Source: a virus. Taken from it: DNA of 33,255 bases. The notes beneath the pieces are model-generated. The model ran no database searches and was not told the DNA's origin. It saw nothing but the letters and a program-made list of their open reading frames with translations. Of the stretch, positions 13,745 through 21,830 are shown piece after piece. The DNA is taken from the IMG/VR virus record IMGVR_UViG_3300046167_000145, positions 1-33,255 of that record; one strand, written 5' to 3'. The position numbers and the translations under genes were made by a program. How positions within the stretch are numbered: position 1 is the stretch's first letter; each line of letters begins with the position of its first letter.

Positions 13745-16392
13745 TCTTTTTTTTTAGTAAACCCTTACCCGCAGTTTCGTTTGCTCTTTCTATTGCAATC
13801 AATAAATCTTGTCCGTCAACTCTAACCTCTCCCGTTACGTTTATATTTCCGCCTCCTCTACTTTCTCCAATCATACCTTTTAACTTGTTCAATGGCGCTA
13901 TAACCTCAGGATTTGACCTTGCACCGGGATATTCTCCAACCAATCCCATTGTCGGGCCGCTTACAATTCCACCATCTGCAAATTTTGAAAATGTTCCACT
14001 AATTAAAGCAGTTGCACCGGCTATTAATGCTGGTAAAACAAATGCTGACGCCGGGCCGAAACTTTTAGCGGTTTCAGTTGCAGCAGCAGTACCTCCCGCC
14101 ATTGCAATTTTTAAATTATGTCCTAGAATCTTCAAAGCGTCTTTTGCTAAAGTTCCAACAAAAGCACCAACCGCAGATTGTGCGCCTCCAAACATTTGTG
14201 TAATAGAATTACCAATTGCTCCAAAAGACCTATCTACTGACGCACCAATATTCCTCATTTGTTCTTGCGCTTGTGTCATTGACATCATAAAGCCCATAAA
14301 ACGAACTTTTTTCTCATTATAAACCGCATCTTCAGCCTCAGACTGTGCAGCATTAAATGCAGCGCCTATTCCTGACGCTAAATTTTGTAAACCTCCAGTT
14401 ACAATTTGTCCGGCTCTTTGGTTAAATTCCTCTGCTTGTTGTAGCGCTAATAGTCTATTTTCTGCTAAAACCGCTTGTTGTTCCGCCATAACAGTTGGGA
14501 GCCTTTCGGTATCGGCTGCAATCATATCGCTTATAGGTGTTTGAATTCCCGCACCGCTTACTCCTTCCGTTGCAGTTGTTGCCATCGGTCTTGTTGCAAT
14601 ACCACCGCCACCACTTACACTACTTGGAGTAACTCCACCTTTACTTGTTCCGGCACCACTAACCGCCATCTCAACTGGAATAACAATTTTTGCTATTGTT
14701 TTTTGTTGTAACGCTTCATTGAAATTATCTACAACAGAACTACCTAATGTTGAGGCGTCTGTTTTAATAGAATCAAATGCGCTTGTAACATTGTTTTTTA
14801 ATCCATCGGCTAAATCTGTAAACCCTTGAACAATTTTATCTTTGTCAAAGCTAAAAATACCCATAATAATATCGCCAATACCTTTAAATAATGTCATAAA
14901 ATTATTTGCAAAGGTTTTTATTATTGTTGAAAAAGTAGAAAAAACAAACTTCCCAACGGCTAACATATTTTTAAAATTCATTATTAACGAATCTACCGCT
15001 AATTGAATAGGCAATGAATTATTGTATAATTCTATAAAATAGTTTCCTATTTTTACTAGAGCTGATTTTATACCCGCCCAATTTTTATAAATCACAACTG
15101 AAATTGCAGTTAATCCGGCAACTATTAAACCAATCGGGCCCATCATAACAGATAATGCCGCTCCAATAGCCGGAGCCATTGTCATTAATGTACCTATAAT
15201 CGCTATAACTGGCCCTAAAGCCGCAGCGATACCCGCTAAAACAACTATTAATTTTTTTGTTTGTGGCGATAACGCTTTAAATTTTTCAGAAAGTGAAGTA
15301 AAAAAATCTCCTAATCTTTTTATCAATGGCGCTACTGTTATCATAATAACTTGACCAACCTCCATCAAAGACTCTTTCATTGCGTTAAAACCTTGCGTCA
15401 TTTTAAATGATGCAGATTTAGCAGTTTTTTCAAACGCCTTATCGGTTGCGCCCATTGAATCAGTTAAAGCATCAAAAACCTTTTTATTATCCTCTAAACC
15501 GGCACCGGTTAAATCTAAAACACCTTTTAACGCTCTAATATTTGGAAATAATGCAGTTGTATCTTGTCCAGTCTGTTTTAAACCCTCTTGCAACATCACT
15601 AAAGTATCTAAAAGACCTTTTTCTCTCAATGATTGCTGAACGCCTTCAGTAGACATTCCCATAGCATCTAAAGCATCTACTGCTTGTTTGCTAGGTTTTT
15701 TTAATGATGCTAGTATTGCCGTTAATTGAGTTGCGCCGGTTGCGGCATCTGTTCCCGTTTTTGACATTGAGGCCATTGCAGCACCAACTTGGTCAAAAGA
15801 AACTCCCATATTTGACGCTAAAGGAATAACCCCACCCATAGCACCGGCTAACGCTGACGCTTCAAGTTTTCCCTCTCTTACTGCGGCCGTTAATATATCT
15901 GTTGCCTCCGGATGCAGATAAACTTTCTGAGCCGTATGCGTTCATCGCTGAAGTTGATAAATCAGCTATTGTTTTTGTTTCTCCTAAACCTACTGCCGCT
16001 GCTTTTAAAGACATTTCTAAAACATCCATTGCCTCTTTACCACGTAAACCCGCAGAGGTTATAAAAAACAATGCTTCGGCTGCCTCTCTTGAACTTTTAC
16101 CAGTATCAACCGCCATTTTTTTAGCGGCTTCGCCCATTTCTGAAACCTTGTCAGCAGCTAACACCTACAAGCGCTTGAATTGAAGTCATAGACTTGTCAA
16201 AATCAAAAGCCATCTTTTGTAGCAGCGCCACCGGACTGCAACTAAAGGCAAAGTCAATCTAGTTGATAATGACTTCCCAACGCTTTGCATCTTTGAGCCA
16301 AAACTTGACAATTTAGAACTCGCAGAACTAAGCGCATTTTTTAACTTGGAAGAATCTCCGGTAATATTTATTTTTAAATTCTGTTCGGCCAT
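13728..16392 (-). CDS. Tail tape measure protein (frame broken by four single-base insertions)
   Basis: The start is ATG 16392 (MAEQNLKINITGDSSKL); the upstream frame to 16422 lies over a promoter-like box. The protein has a TP901-type core (EAAKKMAVDTGKSSREAAEA, GLRGKEAMDVLEMSLKAAAV), then hydrophobic segments (KKLIVVLAGIAAALGPVIAI and further) and the typical tape measure end FADGGIVSGPTMGLVGE. The reading frame is interrupted by single extra bases near 16233, 16214-16218, 16156 and 15905. Removing all four gives a continuous 886-codon gene ending at 13728 (2665-4=2661 bases). It sets tail length and is essential. The breaks look like assembly or sequencing errors but are clustered. Confidence 0.85.
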
Positions 16393-16411
16393 AGTATTAA
16401 ATAAGTTGAAA

Positions 16412-16419
16412 CAAAAATA
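16412..16419 (-). promoter_or_regulatory. Candidate promoter -7 box for the tape measure gene
   Basis: TATTTTTG, an exact TAnnTTTG, directly follows the U-tract of the terminator at 16420-16452 and lies 20 bases before the tape measure ATG. No -33 TTTG is seen; the hairpin occupies that position. Confidence 0.4.
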
Positions 16420-16452
16420 CAAAAAAAAAGACGCTTTTATTTTAACGTCTTT
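16420..16452 (-). terminator. Rho-independent terminator overlapping the end of the T frame
   Basis: The minus-strand RNA AAAGACG pairs with CGUCUUU, extended by G-U and A-U pairs, followed by U9. The stop codon of the tail chaperone extension (16437-16439) lies in its loop. Confidence 0.75.
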
Positions 16453-16799
16453 TTATTAGTCATTGATTGATATTTTGACATAAAAGCATCCATTTGCTCT
16501 TTAGTAGATTTAGGCTCTGCCCTTTTCTTTTTTCTTGCATTATCGCTTGGTAATTTAAATAAATCTTCAGGCTTTAACATCTGAGATCTTTTCTCACATT
16601 GCACATTGTGAATCATTACGGCAATGTAACGAGTTTGCTCCCAATTTAAATTGATATTGTTATGATAGTGTTGGGCGATTAAAGCATTTTCCCTCCAAGT
16701 TTGCCGCCAAAAATCGTCAGGCTTAATTCCAACTAATCCAATGTAATGGTCAGTTAGGCTTTCAAAATTTATTGTTTCTTTGACGGCTGACGCTTTCCC
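16437..16799 (-). CDS. Tail assembly chaperone T part, made by -1 frameshift
   Basis: No ATG opens this frame at its upstream end. It is entered from the preceding gene (16769-17146) at the slippery heptamer GGGAAAG by a -1 shift and then stays open for 118 residues, ASAVKETINF at the start and MTNKKTLK at the end. The fusion product is 118+118=236 residues. Internal features such as DFWRQTWRENALIAQHYHNN, WEQTRYIAVMIHN and KLPSD are typical of gpT-like extensions, which bind tail tube protein while the G part binds the tape measure. It lies between tail tube and tape measure genes, where G/GT chaperones always occur in long-tailed phages. Confidence 0.82.
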   Translation of the reverse strand, partial: GKASAVKETINFESLTDHYIGLVGIKPDDFWRQTWRENALIAQHYHNNINLNWEQTRYIAVMIHNVQCEKRSQMLKPEDLFKLPSDNARKKKRAEPKSTKEQMDAFMSKYQSMTNKKTLK

Positions 16800-17146
16800 T
16801 TAGTTTCAGTTTCGCCATTTAAACTATTACCTAAAATTTTAGATTGTAACATTACCTCAACAATCTCATTTATTTTTTCGGCGTCTAATTCATCTAACCA
16901 AGCGCCAACAGTAAATAAATTATAATCTATTTCGTTTCCGTTTTCTTGGTCGTTTGCTAAGATTGCTGAATAAACTAAGGCTCTTAATCCTTTTATTGAT
17001 ATTCCGTTTTGAAATGCTCCGCCAATATCGGCTAGACTGATTCCTAATTGCTCGGTAAATTCCGACCAAAAGTTCATTGAAAAATGTAGAGTTCTGTTTT
17101 TGTTACCGACTTTGATGTCAATGTAACCCCTTTTTTTGTTTGTCAT
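16769..17146 (-). CDS. Tail assembly chaperone G part
   Basis: The 125-residue protein begins MTNKKRGYIDIKVGNKN and includes LHFSMNFWSEFTEQLGISL, LRALVYSAILAND and VGAWLDELDAEKINEIVEVM, the all-helical layout of gpG-like tail chaperones. It escorts the tape measure during tail assembly and is absent from the virion. Frameshifting at 16793-16799 yields the longer GT form. The last residues (KGKRQPSKKQ) are read only in the unshifted product. A terminator upstream (17170-17203) would keep its level below that of the tail tube protein. Confidence 0.82.
   Translation of the reverse strand: MTNKKRGYIDIKVGNKNRTLHFSMNFWSEFTEQLGISLADIGGAFQNGISIKGLRALVYSAILANDQENGNEIDYNLFTVGAWLDELDAEKINEIVEVMLQSKILGNSLNGETETKGKRQPSKKQ
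16793..16799 (-). other. -1 frameshift slippery heptamer
   Basis: The minus strand reads G GGA AAG in the G frame, an X XXY YYZ heptamer identical to the one in lambda gpG-T. It lies seven sense codons before the G stop, and the -1 frame is open from here to 16437. No obvious strong downstream pseudoknot was seen by eye. Confidence 0.85.
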
Positions 17147-17169
17147 TTTTTAAGGTTTAAAATTAATAT

Positions 17170-17203
17170 AAAAAAAAGCCGTCGCCAAATATTGACGGCG
17201 GCC
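17170..17203 (-). terminator. Rho-independent terminator after the tail tube gene
   Basis: The minus-strand RNA GCCGUC pairs with GACGGC across an AU-rich loop and is followed by U8. It lies between the tail tube stop and the chaperone gene and probably reduces downstream expression. Confidence 0.85.
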
Positions 17204-17226
17204 TATATGATAAAAACTAATTATTA

Positions 17227-17634
17227 TTAGTTAGTTGATTTTGTGATTGCTCCAGTGATAGTTAAAGAGCCACTGTAAGTAACTGCAGCTTCCATCTCAG
17301 CAGACATTTCAACACTAGATAAAAATGCTTCAGCAGTATAGACTGCGTCTCCAGTTTCAGCAGTTCCAAATACGCAAGTTAATTGAGTTCTAGCTAAAAG
17401 AAAATCAGCCATCTCAATAGCATTTGACGCATCGTCATATACTACTAATCCCTCGAAAGAAATTTCTCCTCCTTTTACGCCTCCGATATACTCAGAAAAT
17501 CCGTTTGAATCTTTAGTTGTAGCTTCCGGCGTGTCCATTGATAAAGACATTGAACAACTTGTAGTGTGTCCAACTGTGGCACCTTCCACTGTTAAAATTA
17601 AGTTAGTTCCGTTAAATACTCCGGTTGTAGCCAT
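17227..17634 (-). CDS. Major tail (tube) protein
   Basis: The 135-residue protein begins MATTGVFNGTNLILTVEG, followed by CSMSLSMDTPEATTKDSNG and GVKGGEISFEGLV, a pattern typical of TP901-1-type major tail proteins, with a beta-rich C-terminus (AVTYSGSLTITG). It polymerises into the tail tube, so high expression is expected. A terminator directly downstream and a candidate promoter directly upstream (17666-17673) fit an independent, strongly expressed unit. Its position upstream of the G/GT chaperones and tape measure is the classical order. Confidence 0.85.
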   Translation of the reverse strand: MATTGVFNGTNLILTVEGATVGHTTSCSMSLSMDTPEATTKDSNGFSEYIGGVKGGEISFEGLVVYDDASNAIEMADFLLARTQLTCVFGTAETGDAVYTAEAFLSSVEMSAEMEAAVTYSGSLTITGAITKSTN

Positions 17635-17665
17635 TTATGTAATTTTTAATATTATTAATTTTGTG

Positions 17666-17673
17666 TAAATATA
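17666..17673 (-). promoter_or_regulatory. Candidate promoter -7 box for the tail tube gene
   Basis: The minus strand reads CGTATATTTACA, holding TATATTTA, one change from TAnnTTTG, 32 bases before the tail tube ATG in a short intergenic gap. The same string CGTATATTTACA occurs before the prohead protease gene (30240-30247), which argues against chance. Confidence 0.4.
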
Positions 17674-17704
17674 CGAAAATATTTATTTATGAAAATAGTT
17701 CAAT

Positions 17705-18028
17705 TTATTGTCCTATTATTTTATTTATCATTGTTTGTATCTCTTTAGGATCTACATTTAACCTCATTGATAAACCACCTTGCCAAACTCTTTTTAGCTT
17801 ATTACTTTCATCAAATAATATAATAGCCGGAACAGATTTAACTTGCTCCTTAAACTTCTTTGGTTGGTCATCATAATTAACTTTTAAAACTCTTACGTTT
17901 TTAAGTTTACTTAAATGTTTATAATCGTTGCTTTTATTCCAACTTGAATTAACATACAATAAAGTAACTTTTTGAGAATATAGACTTACAGAAAACAAAA
18001 GTAATATAACAAGTAAAAAGGTTTTCAT
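17705..18028 (-). CDS. Exported thioredoxin-fold protein lacking the catalytic cysteines
   Basis: The 107-residue protein begins with a signal peptide (MKTFLLVILLLFSVSLYSQ, cleavage probably before or near Q19), typical of flavobacteria. The mature part reads as a small thioredoxin fold: strand VTLLYVNSSW (21-30), strand NVRVLKVNYD, the cis-proline segment VKSVPAIILFDESNK, and strand RVWQGGL. At the active-site position, where thioredoxins have WCxxC, this protein has SSWNKS, so it cannot do disulfide chemistry. It is followed by the tail tube promoter and tube gene and preceded by membrane proteins, suggesting a role in the envelope, in lysis or in superinfection exclusion. The function is unknown. 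Confidence 0.65.
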   Translation of the reverse strand: MKTFLLVILLLFSVSLYSQKVTLLYVNSSWNKSNDYKHLSKLKNVRVLKVNYDDQPKKFKEQVKSVPAIILFDESNKLKRVWQGGLSMRLNVDPKEIQTMINKIIGQ

Positions 18029-18030
18029 AA

Positions 18031-18312
18031 TTATCTTTTAATTATTTGAAATAGTTTTTCGTCTATCTTGTCTAGCTTCTCACTATTCTTATTTACTTTC
18101 TCGTTAATGTTTATTATCGTTGTACGAACTAACTCGTCTTTTAATTCATACTCTGATTTTTTTATTTCAGGCTCCGGAAGTTGCTTTGCTAATTCAATAT
18201 CTGATTGTAAAGCAAAATAAACAGATGCAATTGAAACGGCGCCAATAACAATAATACCAATAGTTTTTAAATCTAATTGTACTTGTGTATCTTCTGATAT
18301 TTTATTAGCCAT
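18031..18312 (-). CDS. Small membrane-anchored coiled-coil protein
   Basis: The 93-residue protein has a short polar N-terminus (MANKISEDTQVQLDLK), one membrane segment (TIGIIVIGAVSIASVYFAL, 17-35) and a long charged helical tail (ELVRTTIININEKVNKNSEK and LDKIDEKLFQIIKR) probably forming a coiled coil in the periplasm. The layout resembles an inner-membrane spanin or a holin accessory protein, but there is no specific signature. It overlaps the 51-residue membrane protein gene by eight bases and ends three bases before the thioredoxin-like gene. Confidence 0.6.
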   Translation of the reverse strand: MANKISEDTQVQLDLKTIGIIVIGAVSIASVYFALQSDIELAKQLPEPEIKKSEYELKDELVRTTIININEKVNKNSEKLDKIDEKLFQIIKR

Positions 18313-18460
18313 TTTTATTTTGTTTGCTCATATTAATAATTTTCATAATTGTGTACACAATAGATACTAAAAGTAAAGTTAATTTTAACCATTGTTCTAT
18401 ATTAGAAAAACTAACCATAAAGGTTATAAAGTTTAAAGCACCTAATTTAATATCTTGCAT
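18305..18460 (-). CDS. Small membrane protein (51 aa), possibly holin-like
   Basis: ATG at 18460 and TAA at 18305 enclose 51 residues beginning MQDIKLGALNFITFMVSF, with a second hydrophobic segment LKLTLLLVSIVYTIMKII and a polar end MSKQNKNG. One or two short spans are possible. Overlap with the next gene by eight bases supports it. Size and cluster suggest an accessory lysis protein, but a better holin candidate lies at 23626-24069. Confidence 0.55.
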   Translation of the reverse strand: MQDIKLGALNFITFMVSFSNIEQWLKLTLLLVSIVYTIMKIINMSKQNKNG

Positions 18461-18471
18461 ATCCACTTTAA

Positions 18472-18873
18472 TTAGATTTTATGTGAATCGTAGTCTAATC
18501 CGTAGAAAGAATGTACACCATTACCTTCAATGTCTATTGCATAGGATTTCCAACCATAAGGATGGTCAACTGATGTTACCTCTGGAGTTACTACCATACC
18601 TTCTTCATCTAAAACTGCTTCTTCTTCTATTGTAGTAATATCTTCATCATTCCAACATACGTCAATATGCCAACCTTCTGATAATACTGGAGCAGTTACT
18701 TCTTCTCCTTCTTCGTCATATTCCCCTTGTTCAAGAACAATATTTCCTAGTTGTACAATAGTACTTTTGTGAGTTGGATATTCGTTTCCATCTTCATCAG
18801 TTGTAGTTCCAAGAGCATCAATTTTACTTTGTGCTTGTTCTCTTGAATCAAATTCGTATTTTGCTATTCTCAT
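18472..18873 (-). CDS. Acidic hypothetical virion-associated protein
   Basis: The 133-residue protein starts MRIAKYEFDSREQAQSKIDAL and then becomes strongly acidic (TTDEDGNEYPTHKS, EQGEYDEEGEEVTAPVL, WNDEDITTIEEEAVLDEEGM), ending in HPYGWKSYAIDIEGNGVHSF. No known domain is recognised. It lies directly after the LamG adhesin genes and before small membrane proteins. Proteins of this type often sit beside tail fibre genes in Bacteroidota phages and may act in fibre assembly; this is inference from context. Confidence 0.55.
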   Translation of the reverse strand: MRIAKYEFDSREQAQSKIDALGTTTDEDGNEYPTHKSTIVQLGNIVLEQGEYDEEGEEVTAPVLSEGWHIDVCWNDEDITTIEEEAVLDEEGMVVTPEVTSVDHPYGWKSYAIDIEGNGVHSFYGLDYDSHKI

Positions 18874-18957
18874 TACTTATTTATTTTAACTTTTGGTTAT
18901 AACTATTAGTTATTATATTATTTACTCTTGTTGTTATTATAGGTGTAATTGTTACGC

Positions 18958-20586
18958 TTAACTTGTTAATGCTTGTAATTCGCTATTTGATAGTCTTGTG
19001 TTGTAAAGTTTAAAATCATTTATTTTAACACTATTTGCTAAATTTAACTGGTTATTATAATAATTACCAAATGTTATTTGATTCATTGTTGGTACAGTTC
19101 CGTTTGAATCTGTTGCTATTTGATTACCATTTATGTATAATGCAAAATCATTTTGTTTATAAGCAAAAGCAAGTTTATATCTTTCGCCTTCGGTTGGATT
19201 GTAAGAGTTATTTGTAAATTGGTAAGAACTTCCATTTACCATAGCAACTGTTAAACTATTATTATAATTATTTATAAAAAATATATTTTGATTACTACCA
19301 TCATCTATTGATAATTCAAATAAATCTTCACTAGTACTCGTTGATTTATGCACTAATATTGCATCATAAAAAATAACTCCTTCTGTTTGTCCTATAACGT
19401 GAGATAAGTTTTGAGTATCTGATAAATCTCGTGACCTCGTTACTGTACTTCCCGATGTAGAAATTGCCGATGTGCTATAACTTCCCGCTTCTACTTGTGA
19501 TCCATAGATGTAAACACCCTTTAAGCCATCTCCTTGATAACTTGGTATAGTATTACTTGAAACTTCTGAATCTGATAAATACAATTTAAAAAGCCTTGTA
19601 TTATATCCTGATGAAGGATGTGTTATTGAAACCCTATACCACCCATTACTTAAAGATGTAATTGTTGCATCTCCGTTTGTATTATTAAAGGTTACAGAGC
19701 CACTTCCATTTAAGTAAAAACCATATTGGTCATTTTCAGAACCTCTTGAATTAGTGTATAATGATATGTGTTTTCTACCATTTTCTTTCACATACATACT
19801 AAAAGAATTATTCCCACTATTTACAAGTACTGTTGCGCTTATGCTATGATTTCCATTATTCGTACCCTCAACTAACTTATAAGCATTATTAGTTCCATCA
19901 GGCGATGTAAAGCCTTGTACTTCTTTAACAGATACGTTGTCTATTGAGCCAGTGAAAGATACAATACCATCAAAATATAATCTATCATCTCCTAACGCTT
20001 CTATGTACTCTATGTATGTTCCATTAGCACTCCTTATACTGCCTACAGAAACATTCCCACTTCCTAGCTCTATCCTGACAGAACCACTAACGTAGTTTGA
20101 TATAGTGTAAACCACCTCGTATATCTTACCTGACACCAATCCCGTATTTATTTGAAAAGCTGTTGAAGTTGTTGAGGAACCGTTAAGAGAACCTCCGCTA
20201 ATTGTCCACCCCGTTCCTTTATTCCAATCACTATCAGTAGCAAAATCTCCATTAGCTATCAACTCACTACCTTGAGTACTTGGGTCTGCTTGAATACTAG
20301 CACCACTCTTTGTCCAATAAAAATTAGGAAAAGATTCAGAGTAAGTTATTAGGTTTGTCCTAGCTGGCTCAAGTTTTAAAGCACCTTGTGTATTACCTAA
20401 AAAATCTACTCTTGGTTGTCCACTACCTAACTCTTCAATTAAACCATCTTTATTTATAACAGTAGCCTTTGATGCTCTTGAGAAATTGAAGGGCAGTGGC
20501 TTATAATTCGAGTTTAAATCATTATAGGCAAGGATAGTATCTTTCTTTCCATACCATTCTCCGTTACCAAATTTTAATGTATTCAT
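18958..20586 (-). CDS. LamG-type tail adhesin, third paralogue, with inserted carbohydrate-binding-like domain
   Basis: The 542-residue protein shares with the next two genes the N-terminal module (LPFNFSRASKATVINKDGLI, LEPARTNLITYSESF) and the C-terminal LamG/concanavalin-like domain (NDFALYINGNQIATDSNG, LYNTRLSNSELQALTS). Only this copy has an extra block of about 120 residues (about 103-225), starting GSELIANGDFATDSDWNKG and containing GWTISGGSL and FTGSIDNVSVKEV. This looks like a CBM_4_9-type jelly-roll inserted between TKSGAS and SPDGTNNAYKL. The role is probably glycan recognition on the host surface. The start lies one base after the stop of the preceding paralogue. Confidence 0.75.
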   Translation of the reverse strand: MNTLKFGNGEWYGKKDTILAYNDLNSNYKPLPFNFSRASKATVINKDGLIEELGSGQPRVDFLGNTQGALKLEPARTNLITYSESFPNFYWTKSGASIQADPSTQGSELIANGDFATDSDWNKGTGWTISGGSLNGSSTTSTAFQINTGLVSGKIYEVVYTISNYVSGSVRIELGSGNVSVGSIRSANGTYIEYIEALGDDRLYFDGIVSFTGSIDNVSVKEVQGFTSPDGTNNAYKLVEGTNNGNHSISATVLVNSGNNSFSMYVKENGRKHISLYTNSRGSENDQYGFYLNGSGSVTFNNTNGDATITSLSNGWYRVSITHPSSGYNTRLFKLYLSDSEVSSNTIPSYQGDGLKGVYIYGSQVEAGSYSTSAISTSGSTVTRSRDLSDTQNLSHVIGQTEGVIFYDAILVHKSTSTSEDLFELSIDDGSNQNIFFINNYNNSLTVAMVNGSSYQFTNNSYNPTEGERYKLAFAYKQNDFALYINGNQIATDSNGTVPTMNQITFGNYYNNQLNLANSVKINDFKLYNTRLSNSELQALTS

Positions 20587-20587
20587 C

Positions 20588-21829
20588 TTATAATTCGTTT
20601 AAGTTTAATTCTGTTACTAATTCGTTTAATGACCTATAACTTGTAAGGTATTCTAATTCTTCGTCTGTTAGTGAAGTATCGTAGTAGCCAATTTCTTTTG
20701 TTTTTCCTAAAAATTTAGTACCTCCAGAATTATCTAAATTTAATTCTTTTAATCCAGTAGGGACTGCACCACTCGAATCTGTTACTACTTCAAAGCCGTT
20801 TACCCATAGAGCAAAGTCGTTAACTTTATACTTTACTGCAATTTTATTATATAACGTTTGTATTATTCCGCTAAAAATCATATCAGCAGTTCTAGTTCCA
20901 CCAGAAGTTATTCTTCCGTACACTTGTGTTTGATTAGAAGGATAAAACAAGTTTATTCTGTTTGAAGTTGTGCCATCACTTACACTTATTGGTCTACTTA
21001 AAAGGTCATTAAAAAACGTTTTTATATTAGCAAACAATACTCCCTCACTATCATTAAACACTTCACTATTACCCGCACCACTTGCAGTATCAGCAGCACG
21101 TGTGACTGTTGAGCCAGAGGTGTTTATCAGACTTGTTACAAATGATTGTTGTTCTAATTGTGCGCCCCAAATAGATACGTCTGCATAACTATCTGTTAAT
21201 ATTCCTCCAAAATCAAATAAACCTAAATGAATTCTATCCGCAGATGAAGAAACTGTTGTGCTTAATTCAATTCTCTGCCAAGAATTATTAGCTATAACTT
21301 CAATAGGGCTTAAACTTCCATTATAAACCAATATCTTATAATTGTCTAATGTATTAGATTTAATATAAAAACTTATAGATGAATCGTGAGGACTTGGTAA
21401 TCCACTTATGTTTGTTCTAATCATTGAAATATTACTTCCACTTACCGAAGGAGCATCAAGAACTACCCTCGATGCATTTTGCGTTCCATCTGGAGAAATA
21501 GCATAGTTACTTGTTATAGATGGAGAAACTCCAGTGCCACCAGTTATTTTTAACCAAGAACTTTGACTAATATCTTCTGAATAAGTAACAAGGTTTGTTG
21601 AACTATTCTCTAACAAAAGAACACCATCTGCACTATCTGTATAATCTATTCTTGGTATATCATTACCAACTACTTCTATTAATCCTTCTTTGTTTACTCT
21701 TGTTGCAATACTATTCCTAGTTGTTGTAAAAGGTAGAGGTTTAAAATTTCCACCTTCGTCATTATAAGCTAACGTAGAGCCTTCTTTTGTCGCAAAAGTT
21801 CCGTTACCGAATTTAAGTTTCTGTGCCAT
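20588..21829 (-). CDS. LamG-type tail adhesin, second paralogue
   Basis: The 413-residue protein has the N-terminal module (LPFTTTRNSIATRVNKEGLI, PRIDYTDSADGVLLLE, STNLVTYSEDISQSSW), a middle jelly-roll (ISPDGTQNASRVVL, WGAQLEQQSFVTSLINTSGS) and a C-terminal LamG domain (KYKVNDFALWVNGFEVVTD, YYDTSLTDEELEYLTSY). It is about as long as the first paralogue and shorter than the third. Spacing of one base on both sides shows a tight tandem array. It is likely a virion surface adhesin or decoration binding a carbohydrate. Confidence 0.75.
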   Translation of the reverse strand: MAQKLKFGNGTFATKEGSTLAYNDEGGNFKPLPFTTTRNSIATRVNKEGLIEVVGNDIPRIDYTDSADGVLLLENSSTNLVTYSEDISQSSWLKITGGTGVSPSITSNYAISPDGTQNASRVVLDAPSVSGSNISMIRTNISGLPSPHDSSISFYIKSNTLDNYKILVYNGSLSPIEVIANNSWQRIELSTTVSSSADRIHLGLFDFGGILTDSYADVSIWGAQLEQQSFVTSLINTSGSTVTRAADTASGAGNSEVFNDSEGVLFANIKTFFNDLLSRPISVSDGTTSNRINLFYPSNQTQVYGRITSGGTRTADMIFSGIIQTLYNKIAVKYKVNDFALWVNGFEVVTDSSGAVPTGLKELNLDNSGGTKFLGKTKEIGYYDTSLTDEELEYLTSYRSLNELVTELNLNEL

Positions 21830-21830
21830 A

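Noticed and set aside
13738-14322. Long plus-strand open frame (194 codons)
   Set aside because: It lies wholly opposite the tape measure gene, its peptide is rich in P, S and A as expected from reading the opposite strand, and no plus-strand gene or promoter is supported anywhere in the window.
16393-16422. N-terminal extension of the tape measure to 16422 (MYFCFNLFNT)
   Set aside because: It overlaps the TATTTTTG box next to a terminator; MAEQNLK at 16392 is a typical tape measure start.
18874-18957. 84-base gap with small palindrome AACTATTAGTT
   Set aside because: The palindrome is short, AT-only and not followed by a T-run on the transcribed strand; it was not called as a terminator or operator.
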